Source: Nitrospinota bacterium (GTDB taxonomy: Bacteria > Nitrospinota > Nitrospinia > JACRGO01). From it: a stretch of DNA of 24,672 bases. Numbering within the stretch: the first letter of the stretch is position 1; each line of letters begins with the position of its first letter. The position numbers were made by a program, and so were the translations under genes. Shown piece by piece: positions 16,442-24,616 of the stretch. The notes beneath the pieces are model-generated. The model saw nothing but the letters and a program-made list of their open reading frames with translations. It was not told the DNA's origin and did no database searches. The stretch is from contig JACRGO010000158.1 of assembly GCA_016212295.1 (NCBI GenBank), positions 1 through 24,672 of the forward strand. Reading direction: 5' to 3'.

Positions 16442-16495
16442 ATCGGGTAATATTTTGTTGACATTACCCGATTTAGATGCTACCTTACCCGAATA
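16440..16495 (+). promoter_or_regulatory. Promoter with inverted-repeat operator upstream of fic
   Basis: AAATCGGGTAAT (16440-16451) and ATTACCCGATTT (16463-16474) are perfect 12-base inverted repeats with an 11-base spacer. A third half-site TTACCCGA follows at 16486-16493. A perfect -35 TTGACA (16458-16463) lies across the spacer and right arm; 17 bases later TACCTT (16481-16486) is a weak -10 touching the third half-site. A protein bound here would block the promoter. The winged-helix C-terminus of the Fic protein itself is a candidate repressor, which is inference. Confidence 0.6.
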
Positions 16496-16512
16496 ATCAT
16501 GAAGAGGATTCC

Positions 16513-17559
16513 GTGCATTCTTTAACCCTTCCATATATAAAAAAACTGGCCTTCGACGCCGAGGCCGTTTCCGCCCTAAAGTCCATCGGGGAGTGCAAAG
16601 GGAAACAGACCCTCTTTTTCACTCAAACCCCGGAGATATTGAACACCCTCAAAAAGGTCTCCATCGTGGAGTCCATCGAATCTTCCAACCGCCTGGAAGG
16701 GATCACCGCCCCCCACAAACGGATCGAAGGGATCGTTTTAAAGTCCACCCAGCCCCGAAACCGGTCGGAGCAGGAAATCGCCGGATACCGCGACGCCCTG
16801 AACCTCATCCATGAATCCGCCGAACACATGCCCTTTTCCGAAAATGTCATACTACAACTTCATTCCATGATATACCGCTATCTGCCCTCCGAGGGAGGTT
16901 TCTGGAAAAAAACGGACAACAGGATCGTGGATAAGAACCCCGACGGGAGCATCAAACGGGTCCGCTTCGAACCCACCTCCGCCTTGGCCACGCCGGGGCA
17001 GATGGCGAAACTGCTGGAGTATTATCATTCGGCCCGGGATCATGAGAATAGGGAGCCATTGGTGGTCATTCCCCTCGCCGTTCTGGATTTTTTGTGCATC
17101 CATCCCTTTACCGACGGCAATGGCCGCGTGGCCCGGCTTTTGACCCTCCTTTTGCTCTATCATTCGGGCTACGAGGTGGGGAGGTTTATCAGCCTGGAGC
17201 GCATCTTCGAGGAATCGCGGGAGACGTATTACGAGAGCCTGGAGAAGAGTTCCGTGGGCTGGCATGAGGCCGGGCACGACGTCACGCCCTGGATGGCCTA
17301 TTTCTGGGGCGTGCTCCTCAGGGCCTATAAGGAATTTGAAGATCGCGTCGGGAATATCCGCGCGAGCAAGGGGTCCAAGACCGAGCAGATTCGAAAGGCC
17401 GTGGAGCGGAAGACAGGGCTGTTTTCCATCTCCGACATCGAACGGGAATGTCCCGGAACCAGCAGGGACATGGTAAGGCACATCCTCCGGCAACTCCGCG
17501 ATGAAGGCGCCATTTTCAGTACCGGCCAGGGCCGGAACGCGAAATGGCAAAGGAGATAA
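16513..17559 (+). CDS. Fic-family AMP-transferase (class II) with C-terminal winged helix
   Basis: Fic enzymes transfer AMP from ATP to Ser, Thr or Tyr of target proteins. The active-site motif HPFTDGNGRVAR is complete (residues 197-208). The autoinhibitory motif SxxxE(G) occurs N-terminally (SNRLEG, S58 to G63), which makes this a class II Fic whose activity is held off by its own helix. The last 65 residues (SKTEQIRKAVERK...TSRDMVRHILRQLRDEGAIF) form a winged helix. I chose the GTG at 16513, which has GAGG at 16504-16507, over an in-frame ATG at 16477 that lies within the operator and upstream of the likely transcript start. It lies between hsdR and hsdM, a placement I recall for Fic genes in other type I loci. 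Confidence 0.9.
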   Translation: MHSLTLPYIKKLAFDAEAVSALKSIGECKGKQTLFFTQTPEILNTLKKVSIVESIESSNRLEGITAPHKRIEGIVLKSTQPRNRSEQEIAGYRDALNLIHESAEHMPFSENVILQLHSMIYRYLPSEGGFWKKTDNRIVDKNPDGSIKRVRFEPTSALATPGQMAKLLEYYHSARDHENREPLVVIPLAVLDFLCIHPFTDGNGRVARLLTLLLLYHSGYEVGRFISLERIFEESRETYYESLEKSSVGWHEAGHDVTPWMAYFWGVLLRAYKEFEDRVGNIRASKGSKTEQIRKAVERKTGLFSISDIERECPGTSRDMVRHILRQLRDEGAIFSTGQGRNAKWQRR

Positions 17560-17572
17560 AGATAGAATTTTG

Positions 17573-17619
17573 ACAGGATGAACAAGATAAACAGGATAAA
17601 GAAATCTTGTCCATCCTGT
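17573..17619. repeat. Hairpin repeat between fic and hsdM
   Basis: ACAGGATGAACAAGAT (17573-17588) and ATCTTGTCCATCCTGT (17604-17619) are near-perfect inverted repeats, with an extra internal ACAGGAT. The ACAGGATnnACAGGAT style is a common intergenic repeat in environmental genomes. It may also uncouple fic from hsdM transcription. Confidence 0.6.
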
Positions 17620-17662
17620 AATCCCGCCAAAAAATTCTTCTTAAAATAAAAAGGACTAAATC

Positions 17663-19216
17663 ATGCTAAGCCCCAAAATGAAATCCCTCATCAACCGGCT
17701 CTGGGACAATTTCTGGAGCGGGGGGATCGCCAATCCCCTCACGGCTATTGAACAGCTCTCCTACCTCCTCTTCATGCGCCGCCTTGATGAAATGGATATG
17801 AAACTCCAAAAAGACGCCGAATGGACGAGTGAGACATACGCCTCCATTTTTAAAGGCGCCTTCACCTTGCCCGGCACGGGGGAAAAAATCGACAAAAAGA
17901 CCCTTCGCTGGAGCCATTTCAAGCAGTTGGAAGGGGGAGAAATGCTTACCCACGTTCAAACCAGAGTCTTCCCCTTCATAAAACAGATCAACCACAAAAA
18001 CAGCGCCTTTACCCAATACATGGCGGACGCGGTCTTTATCATTCCCAAACCCTCTCTCCTGGTGGAGGCGGTGAGCATTATCGACGCCCTGTACGCGGAG
18101 ATTGAAAAAGAGACCCAGGCGGGACAGAACTTTCACGATACCCAGGGGGATATGTACGAATTCCTGCTTTCCGAGATATCCACCTCCGGGAAGAACGGAC
18201 AGTTCCGCACGCCGCGCCATGTCATCAAGTTGATGTGCGAACTGGTCAGCCCGAAACTTGGCGAGACCATCGGGGACCCTGCCTGCGGCACGGGCGGATT
18301 CCTCCTCGGGGCCTATCACCATATCCTGGCCGCCCATACCAGCAAGAACCATAGAACCGTGGATGAGGACGGGTTTGAACATGGGTTCGGGGACAAGCTC
18401 ACGGACAAGCGTTTATGGGCCGCGCTTCGGGAAAACACCTTTTTCGGGTATGACTTCGACACCACCATGGTGCGGATCGGACTCATGAACCTCCTCCTTC
18501 ACGGGATCACTCAACCCAACATCCGGCGAAACGACACCCTGTCCAAGAAATATAATGAAGACGATCACTATGACGTTATCCTCGCCAATCCACCTTTTAA
18601 AGGAAGCATCGATAAAGGGGACATCAACGAAAACCTTTCGCTCAAGACCACCAAGACCGAGCTTCTCTTTGTAAACCGCCTGATGAATTCCCTGAAGATC
18701 GGCGGACGCGCCGCCGTCATCGTGCCGGACGGCGTCCTCTTCGGTTCCTCCAACGCGCATAAGGACTTAAGAAAGATGCTCCTGGAAAGGTGCGAACTCC
18801 AGGGCGTGGTCTCCATGCCGTCGGGAGTGTTCAAGCCCTACGCGGGGGTAAGCACGGCCATTCTGGTCTTCGTCAAAGGAGGCGAAACCAAACGGGTCTG
18901 GTTTTACGACATGCAGGCGGACGGGCGTTCCCTGGACGATAAGCGGAAGAGGATCGAGGCAAATGACCTGCCGGATATTGTAAAAACGTGGAATAGTAGG
19001 GGCGATTTGAAAGCCGCTCAAAATGACAGGAAGAAGAAAAATTTCTTTGTCCCGGTCCAGGAAATCATTGATAATAATTATGACCTCAGCATTAATCGCT
19101 ATAAGGAGATTGATTATGCGCCTCAAAAATACGATAAGCCGGAGGTGATTTTGGGGAGGATTGAGGGGTTGGAGAAAGAGATTATAGCAAGCATAAAAAC
19201 TTTGAGGATGAAATGA
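17663..19216 (+). CDS. hsdM: Type I DNA methyltransferase subunit HsdM
   Basis: N6-adenine methyltransferase that, with HsdS, modifies the host recognition sequence. The 517-residue length is typical. The N-terminal helical domain (FWSGGIANPLTAIEQLSYLL) is followed by the catalytic domain with SAM motif I DPACGTGGF (about 205-213) and catalytic motif IV NPPF (309-312), then the C-terminal tail that contacts HsdS. AAGGA lies seven bases before the ATG. Local GC is high (40 of 60 bases at 18241-18300), unlike the genes that follow. The stop overlaps the hsdS start by four bases. The gene looks intact although hsdR is not. Confidence 0.96.
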   Translation: MLSPKMKSLINRLWDNFWSGGIANPLTAIEQLSYLLFMRRLDEMDMKLQKDAEWTSETYASIFKGAFTLPGTGEKIDKKTLRWSHFKQLEGGEMLTHVQTRVFPFIKQINHKNSAFTQYMADAVFIIPKPSLLVEAVSIIDALYAEIEKETQAGQNFHDTQGDMYEFLLSEISTSGKNGQFRTPRHVIKLMCELVSPKLGETIGDPACGTGGFLLGAYHHILAAHTSKNHRTVDEDGFEHGFGDKLTDKRLWAALRENTFFGYDFDTTMVRIGLMNLLLHGITQPNIRRNDTLSKKYNEDDHYDVILANPPFKGSIDKGDINENLSLKTTKTELLFVNRLMNSLKIGGRAAVIVPDGVLFGSSNAHKDLRKMLLERCELQGVVSMPSGVFKPYAGVSTAILVFVKGGETKRVWFYDMQADGRSLDDKRKRIEANDLPDIVKTWNSRGDLKAAQNDRKKKNFFVPVQEIIDNNYDLSINRYKEIDYAPQKYDKPEVILGRIEGLEKEIIASIKTLRMK

Positions 19217-20370
19217 AGTTAAAAGAAGTCTGTAAAATAATCGGAGGGAATCCTGCTCCAAAAGAGGGCTTTAGTTCTTCTGCGGAAGCCTTGCCATTCG
19301 TGAAAATGAAGGATTTAGGCAAAGCGCATTTAACAAATAATTTGGTGGAAATTGAAACAAGAATCGATCCTAATTTTGGAAGAAAAAAAAATATGAGGAT
19401 CATAAAAAAAGGTTCAGTGTTATTACCAAGAAGCGGTTCAGTTGCATTAAATCATAGAGCAATTCTTGGTCAAGACTCTTTTATGGTAAGTCATATTTGT
19501 GCATTAGAAGTGATATCAAAAGAATTGTTTAATGAGTATTTATATTATTTTCTTTGTACAAAGCGGTTAGATAATATCACTAAAAAAACTACTGGCTTAG
19601 ATGCTATCACTTTTGAAGATATTGGAAATATAAAGATAAACTTTCCATCTTTATCTGAGCAAAAAAAAATAGTCCAAATCCTCGACACCGCCGACAGCCT
19701 TCGCCAAAAACGCAAGGAACAACTCAAACTCATTGACGACTACCTCAAATCCGTCTTCCTCGAAATGTTCGGCGATCCGGTGAGGAATGAAAAGGGGTGG
19801 AAGGTGTTTAAGATGTTAGATATTTGTTCGAAAGTTACGGATGGCACACATGATAAACCTAAAAGATTAGATTCTGGAGTGAAATTTATTACAGGAAAAC
19901 ACATAAAACCTTTTAAGATTGATTATGAAAACTCTGATTATGTTAGTCGAAGTGATCATGAAGAAATTTATCGAAGATGCAATCCAGAGAAAGGAGATGT
20001 TCTGTATACCAATATAGGTGTAAATGTGGGAACAGCAGCGCTAAATACCGCGGAATATCCCTTTAGCATGAAAAACGTTGCTTTGCTGAAATTAACAAAA
20101 GAAAAGGTTGCTCCACGATATATAGAGTCATTCCTTAATTATGAATTTGTGAGGAACGATGTACTTAGAAAAATATCTTTGGGTGGAGCACAACAATTTA
20201 TTGGGCTTCAGGATATAAAAAAAATAGATATTCCCATACCCTCTTTAGATATACAAAACAAATTCGTTTCCATTGTCGAACAAGTCGAACAAACAAAACA
20301 AAAAATGCGCGCATCCTTAGCCGAAATGGACAATCACTTTAATGCCCTAATGCAAAGGTATTTCGGATGA
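19213..20370 (+). CDS. hsdS: Type I specificity subunit HsdS
   Basis: The DNA-recognition subunit, 385 residues in the usual TRD1 - conserved helix - TRD2 - conserved helix layout. TRD1 spans about 1-150. The central helix (SEQKKIVQILDTADSLRQKR through LIDDYLKSVFLEMFGDP) spans about 150-190. TRD2 begins with WKVFKMLDICSKVTDGTHDK and runs to about 350. The closing helix is KFVSIVEQVEQTKQKMRASL. Base composition is mosaic: 13 of 60 GC at 19501-19560 in TRD1, but 32 of 60 at 19681-19740 in the central helix, a sign of TRD exchange. It overlaps both hsdM and the SIR2 gene by four bases. The protein appears intact, so modification is probably active. Confidence 0.94.
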   Translation: MKLKEVCKIIGGNPAPKEGFSSSAEALPFVKMKDLGKAHLTNNLVEIETRIDPNFGRKKNMRIIKKGSVLLPRSGSVALNHRAILGQDSFMVSHICALEVISKELFNEYLYYFLCTKRLDNITKKTTGLDAITFEDIGNIKINFPSLSEQKKIVQILDTADSLRQKRKEQLKLIDDYLKSVFLEMFGDPVRNEKGWKVFKMLDICSKVTDGTHDKPKRLDSGVKFITGKHIKPFKIDYENSDYVSRSDHEEIYRRCNPEKGDVLYTNIGVNVGTAALNTAEYPFSMKNVALLKLTKEKVAPRYIESFLNYEFVRNDVLRKISLGGAQQFIGLQDIKKIDIPIPSLDIQNKFVSIVEQVEQTKQKMRASLAEMDNHFNALMQRYFG

Positions 20371-21287
20371 ACATTAATTTAGTTCCTGATATTTATCATT
20401 ATCCACATATCTTTAATAGTCATAAAGATGAAAAATTGGTCGTTTTTATTGGAGCCGGTGTGCCTGCTCTTTGGGGGTGTAGTTTGTGGAAAAATATGGC
20501 TTCTGCTTTAGTCCATAGGTGTTATGAGCATGGTTTTCTCGATTATTGGGCTACCAACAAATTGTTGCATAAATATGCAGATTCACCTCGAAAGCTTATA
20601 ACCATTACAAAAAACATTTTAGACAGTAAGTATTTGCCGGAGTTAGAAAAAACATTGGGAGTTTTAGAGGACAGGAAGAAAAAAATGCCCAATATTTTTA
20701 GAAACTTATTTTCGTTAAACGCAGTTTTTATAACGACCAATATTGATTCCAATTTTGATGAATTGTTTGACAAAAATAAAATTCATACAGATCCAAATAA
20801 ATTTTTTCAGAGCGATTTCCAAGTCAAGAACCTTTTTCACTTACATGGGGTTTTGAGCGAGCCTAAGAGCCTTGTGTTAACCATGAATGAATATGTTGAT
20901 CGTTACCAAAATACTAACTTTACCCGATTCTTAGAAAACATATTTTTTGATGAAAAATACTGTATTTTATTTATCGGCTATGGTGTGGATGAGCTGGAAA
21001 TTATTGATTTTATGGCTGAAAAATATAGCAAAGGAGAAAAATCTTTAACAAAATATTTAAATCGATTTTACATTCTTTTGCCTTTTTTTAAAAATGAAGA
21101 AACTTTGTTTAAATATGAAAGGTTATATTTCAGTCAGATAAATATGACTCCTATCCCATATGCCATTGATGAAAAAGGATACGATCAACTCTATTATGTA
21201 TTAGATGTTTGGAAAGATAAATTGACTAAGCCTGAGCAAGGCGACCCTTTTTATAACTTTAATCAAATTATTGATAATAACCTATGA
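20367..21287 (+). CDS. SIR2-like NADase-type defence effector
   Basis: The 306-residue protein has a SIR2-like Rossmann fold of the kind used by antiphage systems (DSR, Thoeris ThsA, SIR2-HerA, SIR2-pAgo) to destroy NAD+. Visible are the nucleotide loop VVFIGAGVPALWGCSLW (25-41), TTNID with N125 and D127, the catalytic HLHG with H160, and the late glycine motif LFIGYGVDE (201-209). The Ser usual after GAGV is Pro33 here. No zinc-binding cysteine pairs are present, so deacetylase function is unlikely. It overlaps hsdS and the 1084-residue gene by four bases each. GC is low (18 of 60 at 20641-20700), indicating different ancestry from hsdM. The NADase role is inferred from the family. Confidence 0.85.
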   Translation: MNINLVPDIYHYPHIFNSHKDEKLVVFIGAGVPALWGCSLWKNMASALVHRCYEHGFLDYWATNKLLHKYADSPRKLITITKNILDSKYLPELEKTLGVLEDRKKKMPNIFRNLFSLNAVFITTNIDSNFDELFDKNKIHTDPNKFFQSDFQVKNLFHLHGVLSEPKSLVLTMNEYVDRYQNTNFTRFLENIFFDEKYCILFIGYGVDELEIIDFMAEKYSKGEKSLTKYLNRFYILLPFFKNEETLFKYERLYFSQINMTPIPYAIDEKGYDQLYYVLDVWKDKLTKPEQGDPFYNFNQIIDNNL

Positions 21288-24200
21288 GTGTATTCACCCC
21301 AGAACAACAACAAGTATTGTACCTGATAAAATCAGATAATGATCATGCACGATATTTTTGGAGTAGAGCAAAAAATTTAAAATGGTTTTATTCACTGAGA
21401 GATAATGACTACTTTTGCCCAAAGCAAATTGAACCCGATAAAAACGGCAACGCTCAATTTTGGAACGTCCTTGACTATCTCGAACGAGTATCCGAACAGG
21501 TTAAAGATTACCAAGAATACGGCAAAGAATTGCTATATATTATAAATGATACCGTCAGCTATTCGAACCAACTATTGAGTGATGGGAAAAAAGGAATAAA
21601 CAACTACCATATATGGTGGTATTTTGTAAAAATCATCCACAACCTTCCACCTGAAGTCATCACTGAAGATTTGCCCATTGACGACTGGAATAAAAACGGT
21701 AAAATTCACCATGGCTTTCGCTCCCTGCTCCTGGCCATGATGGACCCATCCTTGGGGAGCAATTGGAATGTCACGGATATCACCAGAAAACTTTTGCCCA
21801 AATTTCTTGAGGATGCCTACACCGCCGAATACGCGGAAACCATCATTGACGTGATTACCCGGATTAAGGAAGGCACAACAGAAACTTCTCTTTCAGGCCG
21901 AGAGGAGGTTGTGCTTTTATGGAAACCATATTGGATATTGGATGCCTTTGAAAGGAACCATGAAAAAATCGCTAAGAGATGTTCTTCAAAAATTATTTTC
22001 AATATCGCGGACAAGTTAAAAAATGCCTTGTCTTATAAACAGCAATGCTATGCCGTGCCCATTGAAATAGATAATCATAGGTATCAAATAAAAGTCCTTA
22101 GAGTCCCTATTAAAGAAAAGGACGCGGAGACAACCTTTAAGGAAGAGGAGTATCAGTGCATTATTGGGCAATTCACGGCGGATCAAATTGAAAACACTGA
22201 TAACGAAAAGGAACCTTTTTCCTTGCACTATACGGATGCCGCAATTATTCTCGGAGATTTTAAATTTTCCGCGGACAGTAGGAATGCTTTCATCTCTGAG
22301 ATAAAAGATAAGTTGCCTCCAGAGTTAAACCTGGCCGGGACAGAAGTTATTAATAAAAGAATCAACAATTTATATGATGAGTTGAATTCCGATTATTGCT
22401 ACATATGGCTCAAATCCTTGGCTGACGGCGGGAGAAAACACCTCAGCCGGGCCGAGGAAGTCTTGATCATAATTTTGCGGGATGTCTTATTGTCCAAATG
22501 CAAATTGGATTCAGCGGCGGGAAAGGAGATATTAGAAAAATTCCTGACAGGGCAATATCCCTTTCCTACCTTCAGGCGATTTGTTTTGTTGTGCATGGAT
22601 AAATTTTGGAATGAATATAAAAGTTTGTTGACAAAATTCATTAAAGTCGTTCCCAAGGCCCTGGATGAATCGGACTATAAAGTGGAACTCTTTGACCTTT
22701 TAAAAAATCATCATCAGGATTTTGAGCCTTCCATTATTGAAAAGCTGAAAGAACTCATTTATAACGTCCCCCGGTATTATCAGGAAAAAGGTGAAAGAAT
22801 GATCGCTTACTGGAAATATCAGTGGCTCGCCGCACTCAAAGACCATGCCTATTTTAAAGACGCCTATGAAGAGGCCAGGGAAAAGGTGGAGCCTATGGAT
22901 GGAAAAGATTATGCGCCGGACCGGGAAACCATTAAAGGGGGGGTGGTTACCCATTATTCTCCCATATCCAAGGAAGAGTTGCTCAAAAAACCCATTCCTG
23001 AAATAGTAAGGTATTTAAAGGAATTCAAAGGGGCGGATTTCTGGGAAAGGAGTTTTGAGGGGAAACCCAGTAAAGAAGGGCTGGCGGAAACCTTGCAAAG
23101 CGCGGTGAAGGAAGATCCCCAAAAATTTGCGGATGAATTAAAAGCGTTTCTTGATACAAGCCCCTATTATTTACACCGTATTTTTAGGGCCTTTAAGGAT
23201 GCGTGGAATGAAGGCAAAGAGATTGATTGGGAAAAAATATTTGATTTCTGCGTCACCTATTTTGACCAGGATAAGGAAAAACTCCTCAATGAATCCTTAA
23301 AAGCGCAGGGAGAAGACAGCGGTGAAGGAAAATATATCTGGATTGTGGAAGATATTGTTGACCTGATCGCCGACGGCTCCAAAGATGACAAGCGAGCCTT
23401 TGAACCGGAATATTTTCCTAAAGCCGAGAAAATATTTGAACTTGTTTATCTTTTGCTTAAAGGAGAACACCATCCCGATACCCAACGAGACGCCCTGAAT
23501 TACGCGTTAAATACAACCCTTGGCCGGACGGTGATGTCCTATGTCTCCTTTTCCTTAAGGGTGGCCAGGGCAACCGGGAAAAAAGAACCGGATTGGGGCA
23601 AGAACAAGTTTGAACGCTTCTTTGAAAAAGGGATTGAAACCACCATCTGGTTAGGTAGTTATTTGCCGCAAATAAATTATTTGGATGAAAGCTATGCCCG
23701 GGAAAAAATCAATGCCTTTGCAGATAAAACAACGGATGATTTTGAGTGGCGGATGTTCATGGAAGGATATCTCTTTGGGGGGGCAATATACGAGAACATC
23801 TATCACTTAATGAGGGGAAACTATGAAAAAGCACTTGAAAGCTCCGGTTTTGAGGATCGCGAAGATGAAAGGCTGGCCGGGCATATTTCCTTCGGGCACC
23901 TCTATTATGGAGAGGCTTTGGAAGCAACCAATGCGGATGGGAAACCCAGCCTCTTCCGGAAAATGCTGAATGAGGCAAAATCGGTCAACAGGCGGAACCG
24001 ATGGACCAACGTGGTTATTTTTTTCTGGAAGAAGTCGGGAAGAAAGAGCGATACCGAAAAGGAAGAGGAGCGGCTGAAGGAGGTAAAAGAGAAAGCGCTT
24101 GCCTTTTGGCAATGGACGTATGAAGAGCAAGAATTTGTACAGGACCAGTTAGGAGATCAATATCTTGATTTTCTCGGAGAACTTTCAAGATTAACGGTTT

Positions 24201-24538
24201 TTCCGGATAAAATTGGTGAAAAAGAGGCGAATTGGCTTTTGTTGTGCGCCCCTCACATTGACAGGCACCATAACTCGGATTTTTTTATTGAGTATCTGGC
24301 AATGTTTACGGATGAAGAGAGCGTCAAACGGACGGGAAAAATATTTCTGAAAGCCCTGGAAGGCTGTACCCCTGCCTTCAGACAGGAAGAGATTCAACTC
24401 TTGATGGACCGGATATATAAACTCGCCGGAAAAAATTCCGACGCGGAACTGAAAAAGGACGCCGATGAAATTTGCAACACTTACGGCCGCAGGGGCGTGC
24501 ATTTTCTGAAGGAGCTGTTTCACAGGTATAATTTATAG
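21284..24538 (+). CDS. 1084-residue helical protein, probable SIR2 partner or sensor
   Basis: I do not recognise a named family with confidence. The protein is predicted mostly alpha-helical throughout, rich in Lys, Glu, Trp and Tyr, with no signal peptide, no membrane segment, no Walker A motif and no obvious nuclease motif. Residues about 17-75 (ARYFWSRAKNLKWFYSLRDN, CPKQIEPD, FWNVLDYLERVSEQ) recall a segment in large STAND-type and SIR2-linked defence proteins. The C-terminal FFWKKSGRKSD and KALAFWQWTYEE region recalls their helical-repeat sensor ends; a DUF4020-like relation is possible, from memory. It is coupled to the SIR2 gene by an ATGA overlap, so it is the likely activator or target sensor. 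GC rises along it, from 19 of 60 at 21361-21420 to 31 of 60 at 24061-24120. Confidence 0.8.
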   Translation: MSVFTPEQQQVLYLIKSDNDHARYFWSRAKNLKWFYSLRDNDYFCPKQIEPDKNGNAQFWNVLDYLERVSEQVKDYQEYGKELLYIINDTVSYSNQLLSDGKKGINNYHIWWYFVKIIHNLPPEVITEDLPIDDWNKNGKIHHGFRSLLLAMMDPSLGSNWNVTDITRKLLPKFLEDAYTAEYAETIIDVITRIKEGTTETSLSGREEVVLLWKPYWILDAFERNHEKIAKRCSSKIIFNIADKLKNALSYKQQCYAVPIEIDNHRYQIKVLRVPIKEKDAETTFKEEEYQCIIGQFTADQIENTDNEKEPFSLHYTDAAIILGDFKFSADSRNAFISEIKDKLPPELNLAGTEVINKRINNLYDELNSDYCYIWLKSLADGGRKHLSRAEEVLIIILRDVLLSKCKLDSAAGKEILEKFLTGQYPFPTFRRFVLLCMDKFWNEYKSLLTKFIKVVPKALDESDYKVELFDLLKNHHQDFEPSIIEKLKELIYNVPRYYQEKGERMIAYWKYQWLAALKDHAYFKDAYEEAREKVEPMDGKDYAPDRETIKGGVVTHYSPISKEELLKKPIPEIVRYLKEFKGADFWERSFEGKPSKEGLAETLQSAVKEDPQKFADELKAFLDTSPYYLHRIFRAFKDAWNEGKEIDWEKIFDFCVTYFDQDKEKLLNESLKAQGEDSGEGKYIWIVEDIVDLIADGSKDDKRAFEPEYFPKAEKIFELVYLLLKGEHHPDTQRDALNYALNTTLGRTVMSYVSFSLRVARATGKKEPDWGKNKFERFFEKGIETTIWLGSYLPQINYLDESYAREKINAFADKTTDDFEWRMFMEGYLFGGAIYENIYHLMRGNYEKALESSGFEDREDERLAGHISFGHLYYGEALEATNADGKPSLFRKMLNEAKSVNRRNRWTNVVIFFWKKSGRKSDTEKEEERLKEVKEKALAFWQWTYEEQEFVQDQLGDQYLDFLGELSRLTVFPDKIGEKEANWLLLCAPHIDRHHNSDFFIEYLAMFTDEESVKRTGKIFLKALEGCTPAFRQEEIQLLMDRIYKLAGKNSDAELKKDADEICNTYGRRGVHFLKELFHRYNL

Positions 24539-24616
24539 AGCCTACGCATAAATTAAAAAACAACAAATCAATTTTAAAAAACCCAACAAAATCAATGAGT
24601 TAGGATTTTAGGGTCT

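Noticed and set aside
16477-16512. Longer fic start at the ATG at 16477
   Set aside because: It lies between the operator arms and the -10 region, upstream of the expected transcript start. The GTG at 16513 has a good ribosome binding site.
15566-16534. Minus-strand frame of 322 codons opposite hsdR
   Set aside because: Its length is impressive, but it is antisense to recognisable helicase motifs and its product resembles nothing.
16852-17550. Minus-strand frame of 232 codons opposite fic
   Set aside because: It is antisense to the intact Fic motif and winged helix, a typical shadow in GC-rich coding DNA.
17666-18382. Minus-strand frame of 238 codons opposite hsdM
   Set aside because: It is the shadow of the HsdM N-terminal and SAM-binding regions.
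21284-24538. P-loop ATPase (Avs/STAND) within the large protein
   Set aside because: I scanned for GxxxxGK[ST] and for an associated acidic motif and found none, so an NTPase domain is not supported.
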